Shown: in pieces, positions 35,966-47,899 of the stretch | Layout of the letters: each line of letters starts with the position of its first letter | Position numbering within the stretch: the first letter of the stretch is position 1 | Source: Steromphala cineraria | Lineage: Eukaryota > Mollusca > Gastropoda > Trochida > Trochidae | Direction: 5' to 3' | NCBI GenBank assembly: GCA_916613615.1 | Contig: OU744730.1 | Location: 27,774,882 to 27,838,881 of the forward strand | DNA length: 64,000 nucleotides | Program-made: the position numbers and the translations under genes | Notes under the pieces: generated by a model | What the model was told of the DNA's origin: nothing | What the model saw: the letters and a program-made list of their open reading frames with translations, nothing else | Database searches by the model: none

Positions 35966-36862
35966 ATTTATAAAGACCGCCGATATTTGCATGCTGGTTA
36001 GTAGTATAAAATATTGTTCATGAACGTATGTCATACAGTTTTCCGAATAAAAAATGCATGCCCATCTTCATTGGCAATTATACATTGTAAAGCCAAACAT
36101 AGCGGTCAGGGAAGGTGGCAAATTCATTATGAACTTGTCTCTACACCGATTGATATAACTTCTTGAATGTATCTGAAATATGTATGAAATATGGAATACA
36201 GTGGTAACAAATCTATGATAATGGTTTCTTGCAGAGCTACTGTTGATTTACACAAGATTATGTTGAGGTATATTTCACCCTGTTTATGAAGTTTACTTTT
36301 CTTTTCCAAGGGAACGAAGATTCTTGTCTATTTCCGAAAATGAATGCGCTGAGAAAATCTGACCAACATGTGTGAATAATACCTTAAGAAAAACAGTTGG
36401 CTGTTCTGAAATGGAGGGAGGAGATGATATATCACACTTTGGTCAGTTCGAGGGGATAATGGACATCCTTTAAAGAAATGAGGATATAGTGACATTGACC
36501 GATAAAGGACACAATGTTTGTGTCTGTATGTGTGCTTTCCGTAAAAGAATGACGGAGGGTAATATAAAGGGAATAATTTGCTTAAAATGATCTATGGCTT
36601 AAAGCGCCATTTGAAGTTAAACGTTGTGTCTTTCCTTGACGACCCGGAATTTATAGTTGTGAAAAATGCTTTAGACAAAAGTCATGCAGGCTGCATGTCG
36701 GAAAAGTGTCATTTGCGTTGATCAGGGAGATGTGCTCTGGCAGGAGAGAATTTTAGGAGACGATGGCCCTGTTAAGCTCTGAGATGTGATAATCAAGCTG
36801 AACTATCATTCAATGACAGGACAATACATTCTGATAACTTAATTCAGATTTTTCCTAGGAAA

Positions 36863-39800
36863 GTGTCTAAAACTCTCAATGTTTGCCTGTTGAATGCTCA
36901 GTCTGTTCCGAATAAATGCGATGATATATTGGATCTCATTTTGGAATATTCAGTGGACATTCTCGTTATCACAGAATCCTGGTTAAATGAATGTGGTGAT
37001 GAAAGTTTAATCAAAGCATTAATACCAACTGGTTACAAGTTTTATCATATACCTAGACTTTACAGAGGAGGAGGTTTGGAAATAGTGTACAGATGTCATC
37101 TTCTCCTGACCTTTCCAAATGTTTCATGTCGTAAATCTTTTGAAATTTTGGAATTTATTTTAACCCATGGCAAAACAGCCAGCCGATTCATTGGTATTTA
37201 TCGTCCACCACCTTCGAAAAAGAATAAAGCAACCAATGCAATGTTTCAAACTGAATTCAGTGAACTGTTAGGATACCTGACTGAGGCAAAAGGAAGGTTA
37301 GTCATCTTAGGAGATTTCAACTTTCATTTTGATAAACCAGAAAATCCAGATACTAAAAAGTTATCTGCATTGTTAGATGCTCATAACTTAGTCCAAAATA
37401 TCAACATTCCCACCCATAAATCGGGTCATATTCTTGACTTGGTGATAAATCGTGAATCAGAGACATGTGTTCTGAGCACTACTGTCACAGATCTCCAGAT
37501 CTCAGATCACTTCCTGCTGACCTTGACTCTGGATACAACTCGTCCACCTTGCCCAGTCAATGTTGTGCGGTGTAGAGACATCAGGAGGATGGATAGGGAT
37601 GGCTTCAGAAATGATCTCCTTCATTCAGAGCTACTACAATCACCTACGGATGACTGTGACCAACTGGCAGAGCTCTACAATAAGGTTATGCGAGAACAAA
37701 AATGCGCCAGAAAAGCAGAAACGTATTCCACAGAGAAATTTCATGGACTTTCACATCTCAAGTCCGGGACGCCAAATCACAGAGGAGACAGGCTGAGAGG
37801 AAGTGGAGGAAGACACCAACTGAGATCAACAGACAGCTTTATGTCTCTGCCAGGAACAAGGTAACTTCTGTTATCAAGCGCTGTAAAAAGGACTACATGA
37901 ACACCAAGATTGAAGAGAGCTCTACAAACCCGAATGCTCTCTATAATATGCTTTTCACCTTGTTGGGTAAGAATAGAGAAAGATCGTTACCATCAAATGA
38001 TGACATAAGTATGACAACCCAGTTGTTTGCTGACTTTTTCAAGAACAAAATAGGCGTTATCAGGGAAAATCTCAATGTCCACAACAGCCACTATTCTGAC
38101 AGTGATGTCCTGGGGTATCTAAAAGCTGCTAAACCAACTTCCTGTGTCCTCGACCCTATCCCAACTAGACTAATCTATGACAATATTGACATCATTCTCC
38201 CGGCAGTAACCAGAATGGTCAATACAAGTCTGGAGACTGGCACCATGCCTGCATGTATGAAGCAAGCAATAGTCAAGCCTCTTCTCAAAAAGCCAGGATT
38301 GGATTCAGACAATATCATATATATGAAAAATTTCAGACCTGTATCAAACTTATCGTTTGTGTCAAAGGTCATAGAAAAAGCAGTTTGTGTTCAACTCGCC
38401 AAACATCTGAAGGTGAACAATCAATATGAACCTTTTCAATCTGCCTATAGGCCCCGGCACAGTACAGAAACAGTACTGAATGACCTCAGACGTGGATGAA
38501 GGCAATGTTGCTCTAGCTGTGCTTCTTGATCTCAGCACAGCTTTCGATACGATCGACCATCTGCAACGACTTCAGCATGATACAGGAATATCAGGTACTG
38601 CATCTAACTGGTTCTGTTCTTACCTCTAAGACCGGAGTCAAACTGTCTACATTGATGGTTGCAAATCTAAACCCATATCCATCGAATGTGGCGTTCCCCA
38701 AGGCTCTGTACTGGGACCCATTCTGTTCATGCTGTACACCAAGCCTCTGGGGTTTTTACTACAGCAGCAGCAAATTCCATATCATCTTTTTGCAGACGAC
38801 TCCCAACTTTCAAAACTGTTCAAAGCAAATCCTTTTGAAGTTAGATAATCAGTCGAACATTTGGAAAAATGCTGTGATGGCGTCAAATTGTGGATGTCTG
38901 ACAACATCCTACAGCTCAACGACTCCAAAACTGAGACCATCCTTATTGGGCCTCGTTACAAACGTGAACTAACAGGGTTAGACAACATCCGCATTGGAGC
39001 TGCATCTGTTCCAATCTCAAAAAATGTAAAAAATTGAGGTGTCCATATTGACAATGAGCTTAGCCTTGAAAATCATATATCCCATGTTTCTAAAGCCCCG
39101 TTTATATGTGCGGTTACCCCCGGGGGTAAAGGCAATTTTTTGCCCCAGGGGGTAAATTTCGTCATGTAAACGCAATTTTTAAGAGGGGTATACTTACCCC
39201 TGGGGGCAAAGTGCGAAATGTTTACCCCTGGTCTGGAGGTAGGGCAAATCAGATACCCTCGGGGGTATAAATACCCCTGGGGGCAAACCTGTCATGTAAA
39301 CACTTTACTTTGTATACCCCAGGGGGCAAAACTGAATATCCTTATAAAAGTCAATATATGAAGAGAAAATAATGCCCCTAGGTATTGCAATTTCATTTCA
39401 TATAAACGCAATGCAATATTTGACTTTTGCCCCTGGGGGCAAATTTACCCCAGGGGTAAATGTGCGGCATGTAAACCCACCTTAAGGTGTGCCACTTCCA
39501 GATACATAATATCGGATAGATACGCAAGTTTCTTACAAGAGGTGCGACTATCAAGCTCATGCTGTCCTTTGTCATCTCGAGGATGGATTATTGTAATGCC
39601 CTGCTCACAGGTTCTTCTAAAGTTCTTACAAACAGACTGCAAAAGATACAGAATACGGCTGCTAGAGTTGTCTCCCTATGCAGCAAGTACGATCACATAA
39701 CGCCCATACTCAAGGAACTTCCTGTGCAGCACCGGATTCTGTACAAAACCCTGTGTATCACCTTTCAGTGTGTCAGAGGAACAGCACCTGCATACCTCTG

Positions 39801-40105
39801 TGACTTGGTGACATCCTACACTCCTGCTAGGAATCTTAGGTCTCAGTTGAAAGATCTTCTAACTGTTCCATGTGTAAAATCAAAGACTTTTGGTGAGAAA
39901 TCTTTTGCATTTACACCAGCAAATGAATGGAACAAGCTTCCATCTGAACTCAAATCCTGCCTTGATCTACCTGCCTTTAAATCAAGACTAAAAACATATC
40001 TCTTTAAAGCTGCATTTAACATCGCCTGATTGTGCGCTTAGAGCATGCCATGGTGCATGGATGATAGCGCAATAGAAATGGACTATTATTATTATTATTA
40101 TACTG
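36863..40105 (+). mobile_element. Dead CR1/L2-like LINE (endonuclease + reverse transcriptase)
   Basis: The endonuclease is open at 36863-37690: NAQSVPNKCDDILD, ITESWLN, GIYRPPPSKKN, LGDFNFHFD, HKSGHILDLVI and ISDHFLLTL. The RT continues in shifted frames: VRDAKSQRRQAERKW (near 37760), AYRPRHSTETVL (38445), LLDLSTAFDTIDH (38524), GVPQGSVLGPILFMLY (38690), the catalytic FADD (38790) and NAAARV-type C-terminal motifs. It ends FKAAFNIA at 40029. Frameshifts near 37690 and 38490, stops near 38850 and 39038, and a nested insertion at 39094 inactivate it. The 3' tail is (ATT)n at 40083-40101, as in L2-like elements. The 5' end may extend to about 36400. Confidence 0.85.
39094..39482. mobile_element. 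389-bp Harbinger-like MITE nested in the LINE
   Basis: It interrupts the RT frame. Removing it and one TAA restores TCTAAGGTGTGCCACTTC (SKVCHF), the expected RT sequence. The TAA duplications are at 39091-39093 and 39483-39485. The ends AGCCCCGTTTATATG and (reverse complement of the right end) AGGTGGGTTTACATG are imperfect inverted repeats. The interior repeats TACCCCTGGGGGCAAA in both orientations. A 3-bp TNA target and these termini suggest PIF/Harbinger, with moderate certainty. Confidence 0.75.
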
Positions 40106-40678
40106 ATTGTTGTAAATACTGGATTACGTTGGGGAAGAACAGCAGTATATAACTTTTTCAAACTCCACAGTGAACGTTAATTTTGGAGTATACGGAGTGT
40201 GTATGGAAAAAAAATCTATGGAAAAAATATCGTGGAGGAATAAAATAATCTAAAATTGACCCCAGGACAAAGGACACAAGTGCTACGCTGTATTCGAATA
40301 CAAGTACCTGAGTGGCAGCCAATTTCAAAATCTGTCTACTATAAACCAAAGTGTTGCTGATAAAACCGCTTACATGTACATCTGTCGTGTTTATGTCTAC
40401 TATGCCGATAGGAACCATGAACACAATATCATTTTAAATGTGTTATGTCATTTTTTAGCAAAGACTCGTTTGCAGGAGATTCGGTCACACGCATGTATCT
40501 CATGCGCAGGTGGTATTTCAGTGTATACCACCTGAGCACGAGCAAATAAGAGATGTGTAAGGAGGTAACCACCCTGGTACAAACAATGAAGTTGATCGGT
40601 AAGCTGCTCTATATGTATGGTCATATCTGTACCATCAAAACATAGGCCATAAATTCTAAAATAACTAAATATTTACAC

Positions 40679-41005
40679 AAGGAAACACTTGTACGTGAAA
40701 GAGCATTGGTATCCAGCTGTATAGAAATGTTCATTACTGTTCAATCAAAACTTCAGTCATAACTTTTGTTATACCAACATAAAAAACATGAAGTTTATTC
40801 CATGCAAAAATGTTTCTTTATAAGATTTATTCACATATTTGTTCATGACAAAAGATATAAATTCGGCCATATCATTTGTTAAATGTTTCCAAAAGCACTC
40901 TATTTTAGTTTAGAAAATAAAGAGGCAAATAGTTTTCGACATACATACATACTACAGATTGAACAAAAACTCTATTCTGTGGTAATATATATGAGATAGT
41001 TATGC
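40679..41005. repeat. 3' flank of G7, partner of 35489-35965
   Basis: It lies 41 bp past the G7 stop on the minus strand. Minus-strand AATAAA hexamers at 40794-40799 and about 40826 are candidates for the G7 poly(A) signal. Confidence 0.65.
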
Positions 41006-41045
41006 AGTTGTAACTTTAAGAAATGGTGTATTTTGTTGTAGAATG

Positions 41046-42451
41046 CTACGGTATTGTACACATTGGAATGTCCAACTTTTTATCCAGCTTAAGATTGATG
41101 AAGCCAATATCAGTTCTTGAGTTCAGATTTACAGCATAAAATTGATTAGACATCGACTTTACAAAGAGTGTATTATTATAGTATGTCAGTCCTTTGATAC
41201 CCTTGGGAAATCTTCTTATATTTTCAGTTTTGTTAATGCTTCCAAGGTTAATTCCCTTTATATAGATAGATTTAATATAATACAATGTCTGTCCTTTGTC
41301 ATCTAAACACATTCCACGGAAAGCAAGATTGGCTTTTATTCTCCTTATTATTGTACCATTGTAACTCATTTCAATAATGTATTTAATAAAGGCACAGAAT
41401 AGTGTCTGTTTGAATGGATCAACCAAAACATCATGCCCAGCCGGAAGTTCTTTAAAGGTTCTGAGTGCAGATGGAGTTTTAAACCCAATGACTATCTTAT
41501 ACATATAACAGGGTTTTCTGAAGTGACCATATTTTGTCATCTTACCATGAATGAAGAATATAAATTTCCGTTCACTATCTACTGCAATAGCCTTTGGAGC
41601 GAAACGTTTGATAATGATGTCATAAGATTTTCTCTTAAGATCATAAGAGGCTATTTCTGAAGAAGGGATCATTTTTGAAACGATAAGTTTCTTAATGGAA
41701 TCCATGTAAGTCATTGCGATTATACCAGTTACAATCTTCATTTTAGATTTTACTTTTGTCAGTTTTGGAAGATCAAGTAAGATAACATTCCGTTTCCTCA
41801 CGTTATGGATGAGCATCAGATGTCTTCGTCTATCTGGGAACTTCTCCTCTGCATTAATGTCTGGTCCATCTTTGTCTTCTTCATCTGTTTGTACACAATA
41901 TTGTACACTTAATCCTGATAATTTGCAGTTAAATCATTGCAAGAATTTGATTTTTTTTACTCATCAACATTTACGGTGTACATCTAATAACTGATAACAA
42001 ATATCTACAAAGCAATAAAAGTAATTATGTCAAAAGTATTTTGAACAACAACTTACCTTTCACTGTACGCCTTAGTGTAAGAAACTGGAAGAAGTTCTTT
42101 GTTGAAGGGTTGAGGGAGGAGATCTGAAAGAGGAATCAGTTTCTGTTTAAATTCTTATTACTTTTCACAATATTCAATATGGTAATTTTTTTAACTTGGT
42201 ATCTACTCTTTTTATTACTGTAAGGAAATATTTCTTACCCTATCAAAAGCAGATACAATGCCTTTATGTTTCGCTTTTGTTTCAAGTGTGCATTCACAAC
42301 GCAACGGTTCAAATTTGAATGAGGTGCATGCTGGGAGATGCGCACATAGATCTGAACATTTCATGTTGCCAGGAGCTTCTCCATTGGTAAATCTACCAAC
42401 AGCCCACACTGAGAGGAACAGAAGTGGTATGTGAGAAACATCCATCACCAT
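41046..42451 (-). CDS. G7: secreted PANprop protein, alpha type, 372 aa
   Basis: The exons are 42451-42239 (donor GTAAGA), 42123-42057 (67 nt; acceptor TTTCAG, donor GTAAGT) and 41884-41046 (acceptor AACAG). The sum of 1119 nt is open. A TTTTCAG acceptor lies one base before the ATG, implying a 5'UTR exon. A second ATG at 42445 would align with G5. The leader is IPLLFLSVWAVG. The Cys motif is C32-x3-C36-x5-C42, FEP, C52 and C54. Exon 2 encodes SLNPSTKNFFQFLTLRR. Exon 3 starts with an acidic linker (DEEDKDGPDINAEEK) and carries GIIAMTYMDSIKKLIVSK, APKAIAVDSERKFIFF, GHDVLVDPFKQTLFCAF, RGMCLDDKGQTLYYI, GIKGLTYYNNTLFV and the MCTIP end. It is the closest relative of G5, but lies in inverted orientation. 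Confidence 0.87.
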
Positions 42452-42796
42452 GCTGAAAATATGAGTAGAAATGATTTAAGAATGAGGGAGAATATATCTT
42501 TATAAGCTACATGTAGGTATTTTAACAATCATGGTAGTTGATAAAGTAGATTATGTCACTCACTGTAAGGTGCTATAACAAATAAAAGTGAATGAAGATC
42601 AAACAAAGTTTATGTATTCTTTCTATTGTTATGTACGATATTAAAAAATATATAAAACCTTCACTAAAGAACAAAATGAATGTTGTTCAGCTCAACACAT
42701 CCACAATTGTCTTTGTTAGAGGATGTATGACAGAAGCGTTTAGTTATCTGTAGGCAGTGATATATTGTAAATCAATGGAAACGGATGAAGATCTCT

Positions 42797-42824
42797 TGGG
42801 AACGCCTTCTGATTTTGTTTCTCA
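42797..42824. promoter_or_regulatory. Upstream dyad of G7
   Basis: On the minus strand TGAGAA and CGTTCCCAAGAGAT flank the spacer, about 350 bp before the G7 ATG. The CGTTCCCAAGAGAT half is identical to 18504-18517. The spacing is one base longer and the half-sites are no longer perfectly matched. Confidence 0.35.
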
Positions 42825-42829
42825 CATAA

Positions 42830-45060
42830 TGTGAGGGCTTGTCGTTTAATATGATACAAACAAATTAGTAAGGTTGTTTGTTATACAAAAACAATCTTCA
42901 TTTAACACATTATTTCTTCAAAGGACGGTTTTCCCCAAAACATTAGTGAAAACTTTCATATTTTTTGTAGTTTGATAGGTAAAATTAATAGAAATTATAT
43001 ATGATAAACCAATAAATAATGTTGACAACCCACCCTCCCCGGGCTGATTGAAGTTGAATGATCACTTAAAGCATATTTGTTTATATACTGATTGTGTGAA
43101 TAATGCTGTACACATACAATGTACATGCAAATAAAGTCATATCATTGTGGTAAACTCTGGAAAAAAGGAAAAGTTTGAATGTGTTTAAGATTTATATTTT
43201 TCTTAAAATCCGCACCCTTTTGTGATTACAGATTAGCCTATATAGTTTTGTGTAATACACCAATAACTAATGTGATTCGAAGATATGGCAATAGTTATCA
43301 ATCGGGAACGAATTTAGGTGACGCAATGTTCAGATATTATTAAAGCAATTATCGTTGACTGAAACTCATCTTTTTCTCTTTTTTTTTAAAGGAAATATAT
43401 ATTGACATAGTATCATTTTCTTCGAACAACCCTAACAAAGGAGAGAGTTGTGTTTAATACGCATATTTCAAGTTAATCTTCTTTGCTTAGCAAACAGTTC
43501 TAGGCAGTCATTCTATCATTTGCAGATTAAAAGTCAGATTTATGGCAAATCCATCATGTTAAACGTGTTAAGTGTAGACCCTCCCGGCCCTGGTTGCAGA
43601 CAGAATGATGCCAATGGTTTTCTTGCTGCTCTCTGGCAAAAAATCAGACCACAAAGGCAGCAGTGGTCAGAATTCTGAGGTTCGCTTTGGAGGGACAATA
43701 TTTTGACAAAATTCCGGCACAATATTCAAGTTAACAATATCATATTCCATAGATGTTTTATTATTGCCCTCAGTGTTGTTTAAGTTATATGCCTTTTTAA
43801 CTACTATATACTATGAGTATCATCTTTAAGTATGTAATAGGACAAGATGAGACATATTGTTTCTCTCGTTTGAATGAATTAGAATGAAACTAATTTCTTC
43901 TTGGTGCAATGCGAATGTATTAAGGGAGATAATTAGCCTATAGGTGTCATTGTTTAGGTATATAAGTGGAGGGAGTTTCGACTGTCGTCTCTCTCCCTCT
44001 AGACACAGCAGAGATCACACTGTTAACTTTAACCGTTTTTTCGATATGTACATATTTGATTCATTCCTATTTAAATATTTCACATTTTGTTTTATGTTGC
44101 AGGTGGTGATTTGTTTCTCCGTGATGATGTAACAAGCCTGTTCTGTGACAGTGAGCACTGTTTGCTGCCTGGAGTAAAATGTTCTCGGCTTGAATCTTGA
44201 ATTCAATGTTACCAAGTCAGGTATGCAGAGTTGATTTGATCGCTGTTATACTACCGCTTATGGTGTGGCTGTAGATCTTTTATAATACTATAAAAATGTT
44301 TTATTCTTTCATCAACAGGCTGTTGTATTTACATATTTGTATTTAGGCTGCAGAGCTTTTAGAATACTTGCATATTGCTGTTGAAGCAATGCAGTTTACA
44401 TGTGAGTATCATGATGTTTACTATAAACCTCCTAGTATGAACTAAGCATTGGTTGAATGGCACGGTTCCAGAGTTTGTTCTCATGAATGAGTTGTTATCT
44501 CTGGTTTATGTGGCGGGCTAGTTCTATTCACTGTGATGCTGTTGCCTATTGTATTTGTAAGTGTTGTCGGAGGTTTTACCGATGGATTTGTATTTGTATG
44601 TGGAATGTTTTTTTGATATTGAAATAAATCTGCTATAAGTCAGCAGTCGTTCCAATGTTTTGAATGTGTTGTGTTTTAATTTGGAATTAGCTCCGGGCGA
44701 AGGAGAAGGTCTTCTTTAGAAGGTGGTTGGGATAAAAAACGCGAAGTATTAGAAATCTTATTCATTTATTTCTATTTCGATTAGAACTGACCCGAAGAAA
44801 GTTTTCATCAAAAATGAAAATTGAAATGTCTTTCTTGCGCCCAAAACACGTCTAGTTGTTCAATTGTATGTGTCAGGCACAAAATAAGTTAAAACCCCTC
44901 CTCATTTCAAGTGCAAAATGTCATAATGTTAACCTTCCATATATACATTGTATTGTAAATATTTGGTAAAAGTGTCCATTTGGTTTCCAAATTTTATGTT
45001 TTATGCTGTCAGTATATAATATTTTCAGCACGTATTCTCTTGTATTTCGCCAGTATTGAC
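42830..45060. other. Interval without a recognised gene
   Basis: GTATATAAGTGGAGGGAG (43957-43974) looks like a TATA box, followed by a pyrimidine-rich run. An AATAAA lies near 44622. This could be a solo LTR or a non-coding transcript, but I found no second LTR, no clear TG..CA ends and no target duplication. Confidence 0.3.
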
Positions 45061-45065
45061 AGCAT

Positions 45066-46775
45066 TCAATCGTTTAGCATGGGGAAAATTTTGTTGAATT
45101 TGATTGATACAGTGAAATCATTTTCCTTTAAAGTTCCGAAACAACAGAAATATTGCTTTACTTTCCCATTGTAACTCATTTCATCAATTGTTTTAGTAAA
45201 GGCACAGAAGAGTGTTTGTTTAGATTGGTCTACCAAAACCTCATGTCCAGGACTTTGCTTAAAGATTCTTATTGCAAACGGAATTTTGGAACGAATGGCC
45301 ATCTTATACAAATATACTTTAAAGTAACGAGGCTTTAGCATCTTCCCATGAATGAAAAATAATAATTGTCGCGCTTCATCAATTGCAATAGCTTTTGGAG
45401 CAAATCCCTTAATGAGTTGTTCACGGGACCCTTTCTCAAGATTATAGGAAAGTACTACTTTTGAGGGAAACTGTTTTGAAATGATAAGTCTTTTGATTGA
45501 GGACATATATCTCATTGCCACAATGCCAGGGAGAATCTTCATTTTTGTTTCTTCTTTTATCAGACTGTGAAGATTAAGTAAGATAACTTTTCGTTTCATC
45601 TTCTCAGGAATGATTATAAGATGTTCTCGTCTATATGGGAAGTTCTCCTTCGCAACAATGTCTGATGCCTCTTCTTCTTGGCCTGTTTAATGACAATATT
45701 GTTCATTCTAAACCCTATTTACTAGAGTCAATAAAATTAATTAAGGGATTGGCTTATCAAGATTAATCTCTTTCTTTAAAGGTGTATACAATATAAATCA
45801 AATATAAATATATTATATTAGTATAAATATATTGCTTATCAGGATTCATCTAATTGTTTATGATATACAGATAAGTGCACATCTCTGTGATTTCATTTAA
45901 CCTAGAATTAATCATTACGTTATTCAATAAGAGTAACGCTAGTCAATAATTTTAGAGCTTTCATAGGCCTGAATGATCTAAAAAATCTAACATTGACAAG
46001 GAAGTGTTAAATAACTACCTTTTCAAAACACTTTAAAATTCACATTGTTGAAGAAAAAGAAGTTTACAAAATAATGTTACTATTATTAGGCCAATAATTT
46101 ATACAAACATATATTCTGTATCGAATTATCATATAAGTAAACCTTCATCGAAGATTAAACACACTGTCTAACTTTGTTACAATGTAGATCAAGGCAGGGG
46201 AATTGTATACATAATGTTCCTGTGCAAACTCATGAAAACAACACTTACGTTTAAACATGGATTTTCGTGAACCAAGCATCGTTGAATTATTCAAACATTT
46301 CGGTGCAATTTTCTGAATATGAATACAACCAAATAAAAAAGTATTCATTATCATCATCATCATCATTATCATCATCATCATTTTATTATTTATATCATTT
46401 TTATTATTTATATTTATATTTATATTTATATTATTATTATTATTATTATTATTATATTGTATTTTTCAACACCTTTATAACATTTTTTTTATCTATGAAG
46501 AACAGAATCTTATGAATATAAGATGGAAATGCTATTAAGAAGATAGTTTACTAGAATTTACGTCAGTTTAACAGTTTGCTTACACCTCTTTCTTTTGTCA
46601 TCAAACTACAAGACAGATAAACTGAATCAAAGATGAAGAAACAGCAAGCTTCTTGCTTGTTACAGAGTTCATTACACATTTTTGGTCCAAATGGTTTTCT
46701 ATTAAGCAGGACAGTATCGTCAACATCTGGGGAAAAGAGGACAAAGACAAAAGCTAAGAACGGTCTTTGAATCAT
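45066..46775 (-). CDS. G1': PANprop gene with truncated alpha propeller, 290 aa
   Basis: The exons are 46775-46584 (192 nt, donor GTAAGC), 46312-46249 (64 nt) and 45682-45066 (617 nt). They are in frame from the ATG to a TGA at 45066. Exon 1 has a leader and RKPFGPKMCNELC, Cys and FDSVYLSCSLM. Exon 2 reads KIAPKCLNNST. Exon 3 follows G5 and G7 from the acidic linker through GHEVLVDQSKQTLFCAF and EMSYNGK, then leaves the family at about 45165. About 105 residues (the last blades and the MCTIP end) are replaced by 34 unrelated codons. The start of the copy-2 block (45903) lies in intron 2. It may still be expressed as a shortened protein, or be decaying. Confidence 0.65.
46350..46460. repeat. 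(TCA)n / (TTA)n microsatellite, copy 2
   Basis: Shorter than the copy-1 array, with interspersed TTTATA units. Confidence 0.85.
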
Positions 46776-47761
46776 CCTGATCTCGCAATGTCTGCCTCAA
46801 ATTGTGGTGAGTGGACACTCACTTAAAAAATCCACAAAATATCGATTGTGAAAAGGAAACACTAAACTCTTTTCATCTTTCCCCCGAAACGTTTCAAAAA
46901 CACAATATTTAATATACTTGTCTCCCTTACAATATGTCAAAGTGATTATCAATAATGTTTCAGTACAAATTCCCATGGGAAAAAAATGTTGCGATATCAA
47001 GGTAGATATTGTTTGATTTCATCTGAAAGAAGGAAATATCTTAGGCTATATATCTTTATCACAAATTTGATAATAGGTTTTTGTTTTGCAAAATGTAATT
47101 GTATACTTATCAAAAACATAAGCACACATAGTTGTCGAATATGTTGCTTGACTATACCCTTTTGACAATTTCTTTCTGATCAATTAAACATATTTTCTTC
47201 ATCAACTGCATCAACATTGCAATAATTGGATAACAAAATCTTATTCTATATCGGAAGACTTTTCTAGGTTAAGGATTTGTCCTTATATCTAAAATAGCAA
47301 TACATGTATTTCTTTAGATATGACCCCTAGACTTGTAAATCCAAATTTGTTAATGAAAGAAAAATCTCTTAATTTTTAGAGGTGGAAATATTTTGAGTGA
47401 CCTATTATCAAGTTGTGTCTTTAGTATATATTGAATATACTATATCAATAACTGTAGTGAGACCTTTTATATCATGATACCCTCAATAGGCCACAAGTAA
47501 AAAAATGAGTAACAGAATTCATTCTTATGTTTCTTTTTAATTTTAAAGATTCTTAAACAATGTTTGACTTTTTTCTGTTATTTAACATTTATAAAATTCA
47601 ATTAGGTTATCAACTTTGTCAGTAAAATATGGACACATAGCTCTGATTGTATCAGGTATGATAAGCAAGAAGATACATGAAACATCAATGATATTGATGC
47701 TCGTCCTTTGTGCTGCTGTGTAACTGGACGAGAGGTAGACAAGCGTTGAGAGACTGTTAAC

Positions 47762-47899
47762 CTATGCAGTTCTGTAGATATGAAAGGTCATCTTATACAA
47801 ATGTGTCTTGAAGTGACGAGGCTTAAGCAACGAAGTAAAGTAAAATGCAGTCAATGGCTTATCAAAATTCATCTCAATGCTTAAAGGTATAGGATGAAT
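47762..47899 (-). pseudogene. Alpha propeller fragment, copy 2
   Basis: Near-identical to 1897-2034, keeping LLKPRHFKTHLYKMTF and the same stop. Confidence 0.4.

Noticed and set aside
38526..38972. Separate 148-codon open frame
   Set aside because: It is the LINE reverse transcriptase region read in a shifted frame. The RT motifs lie in the other frames.
43600..44690. LTR retrotransposon or solo LTR
   Set aside because: I found no paired LTR, no primer-binding site, no polyprotein and no target duplication, so I list only the TATA-like signal.
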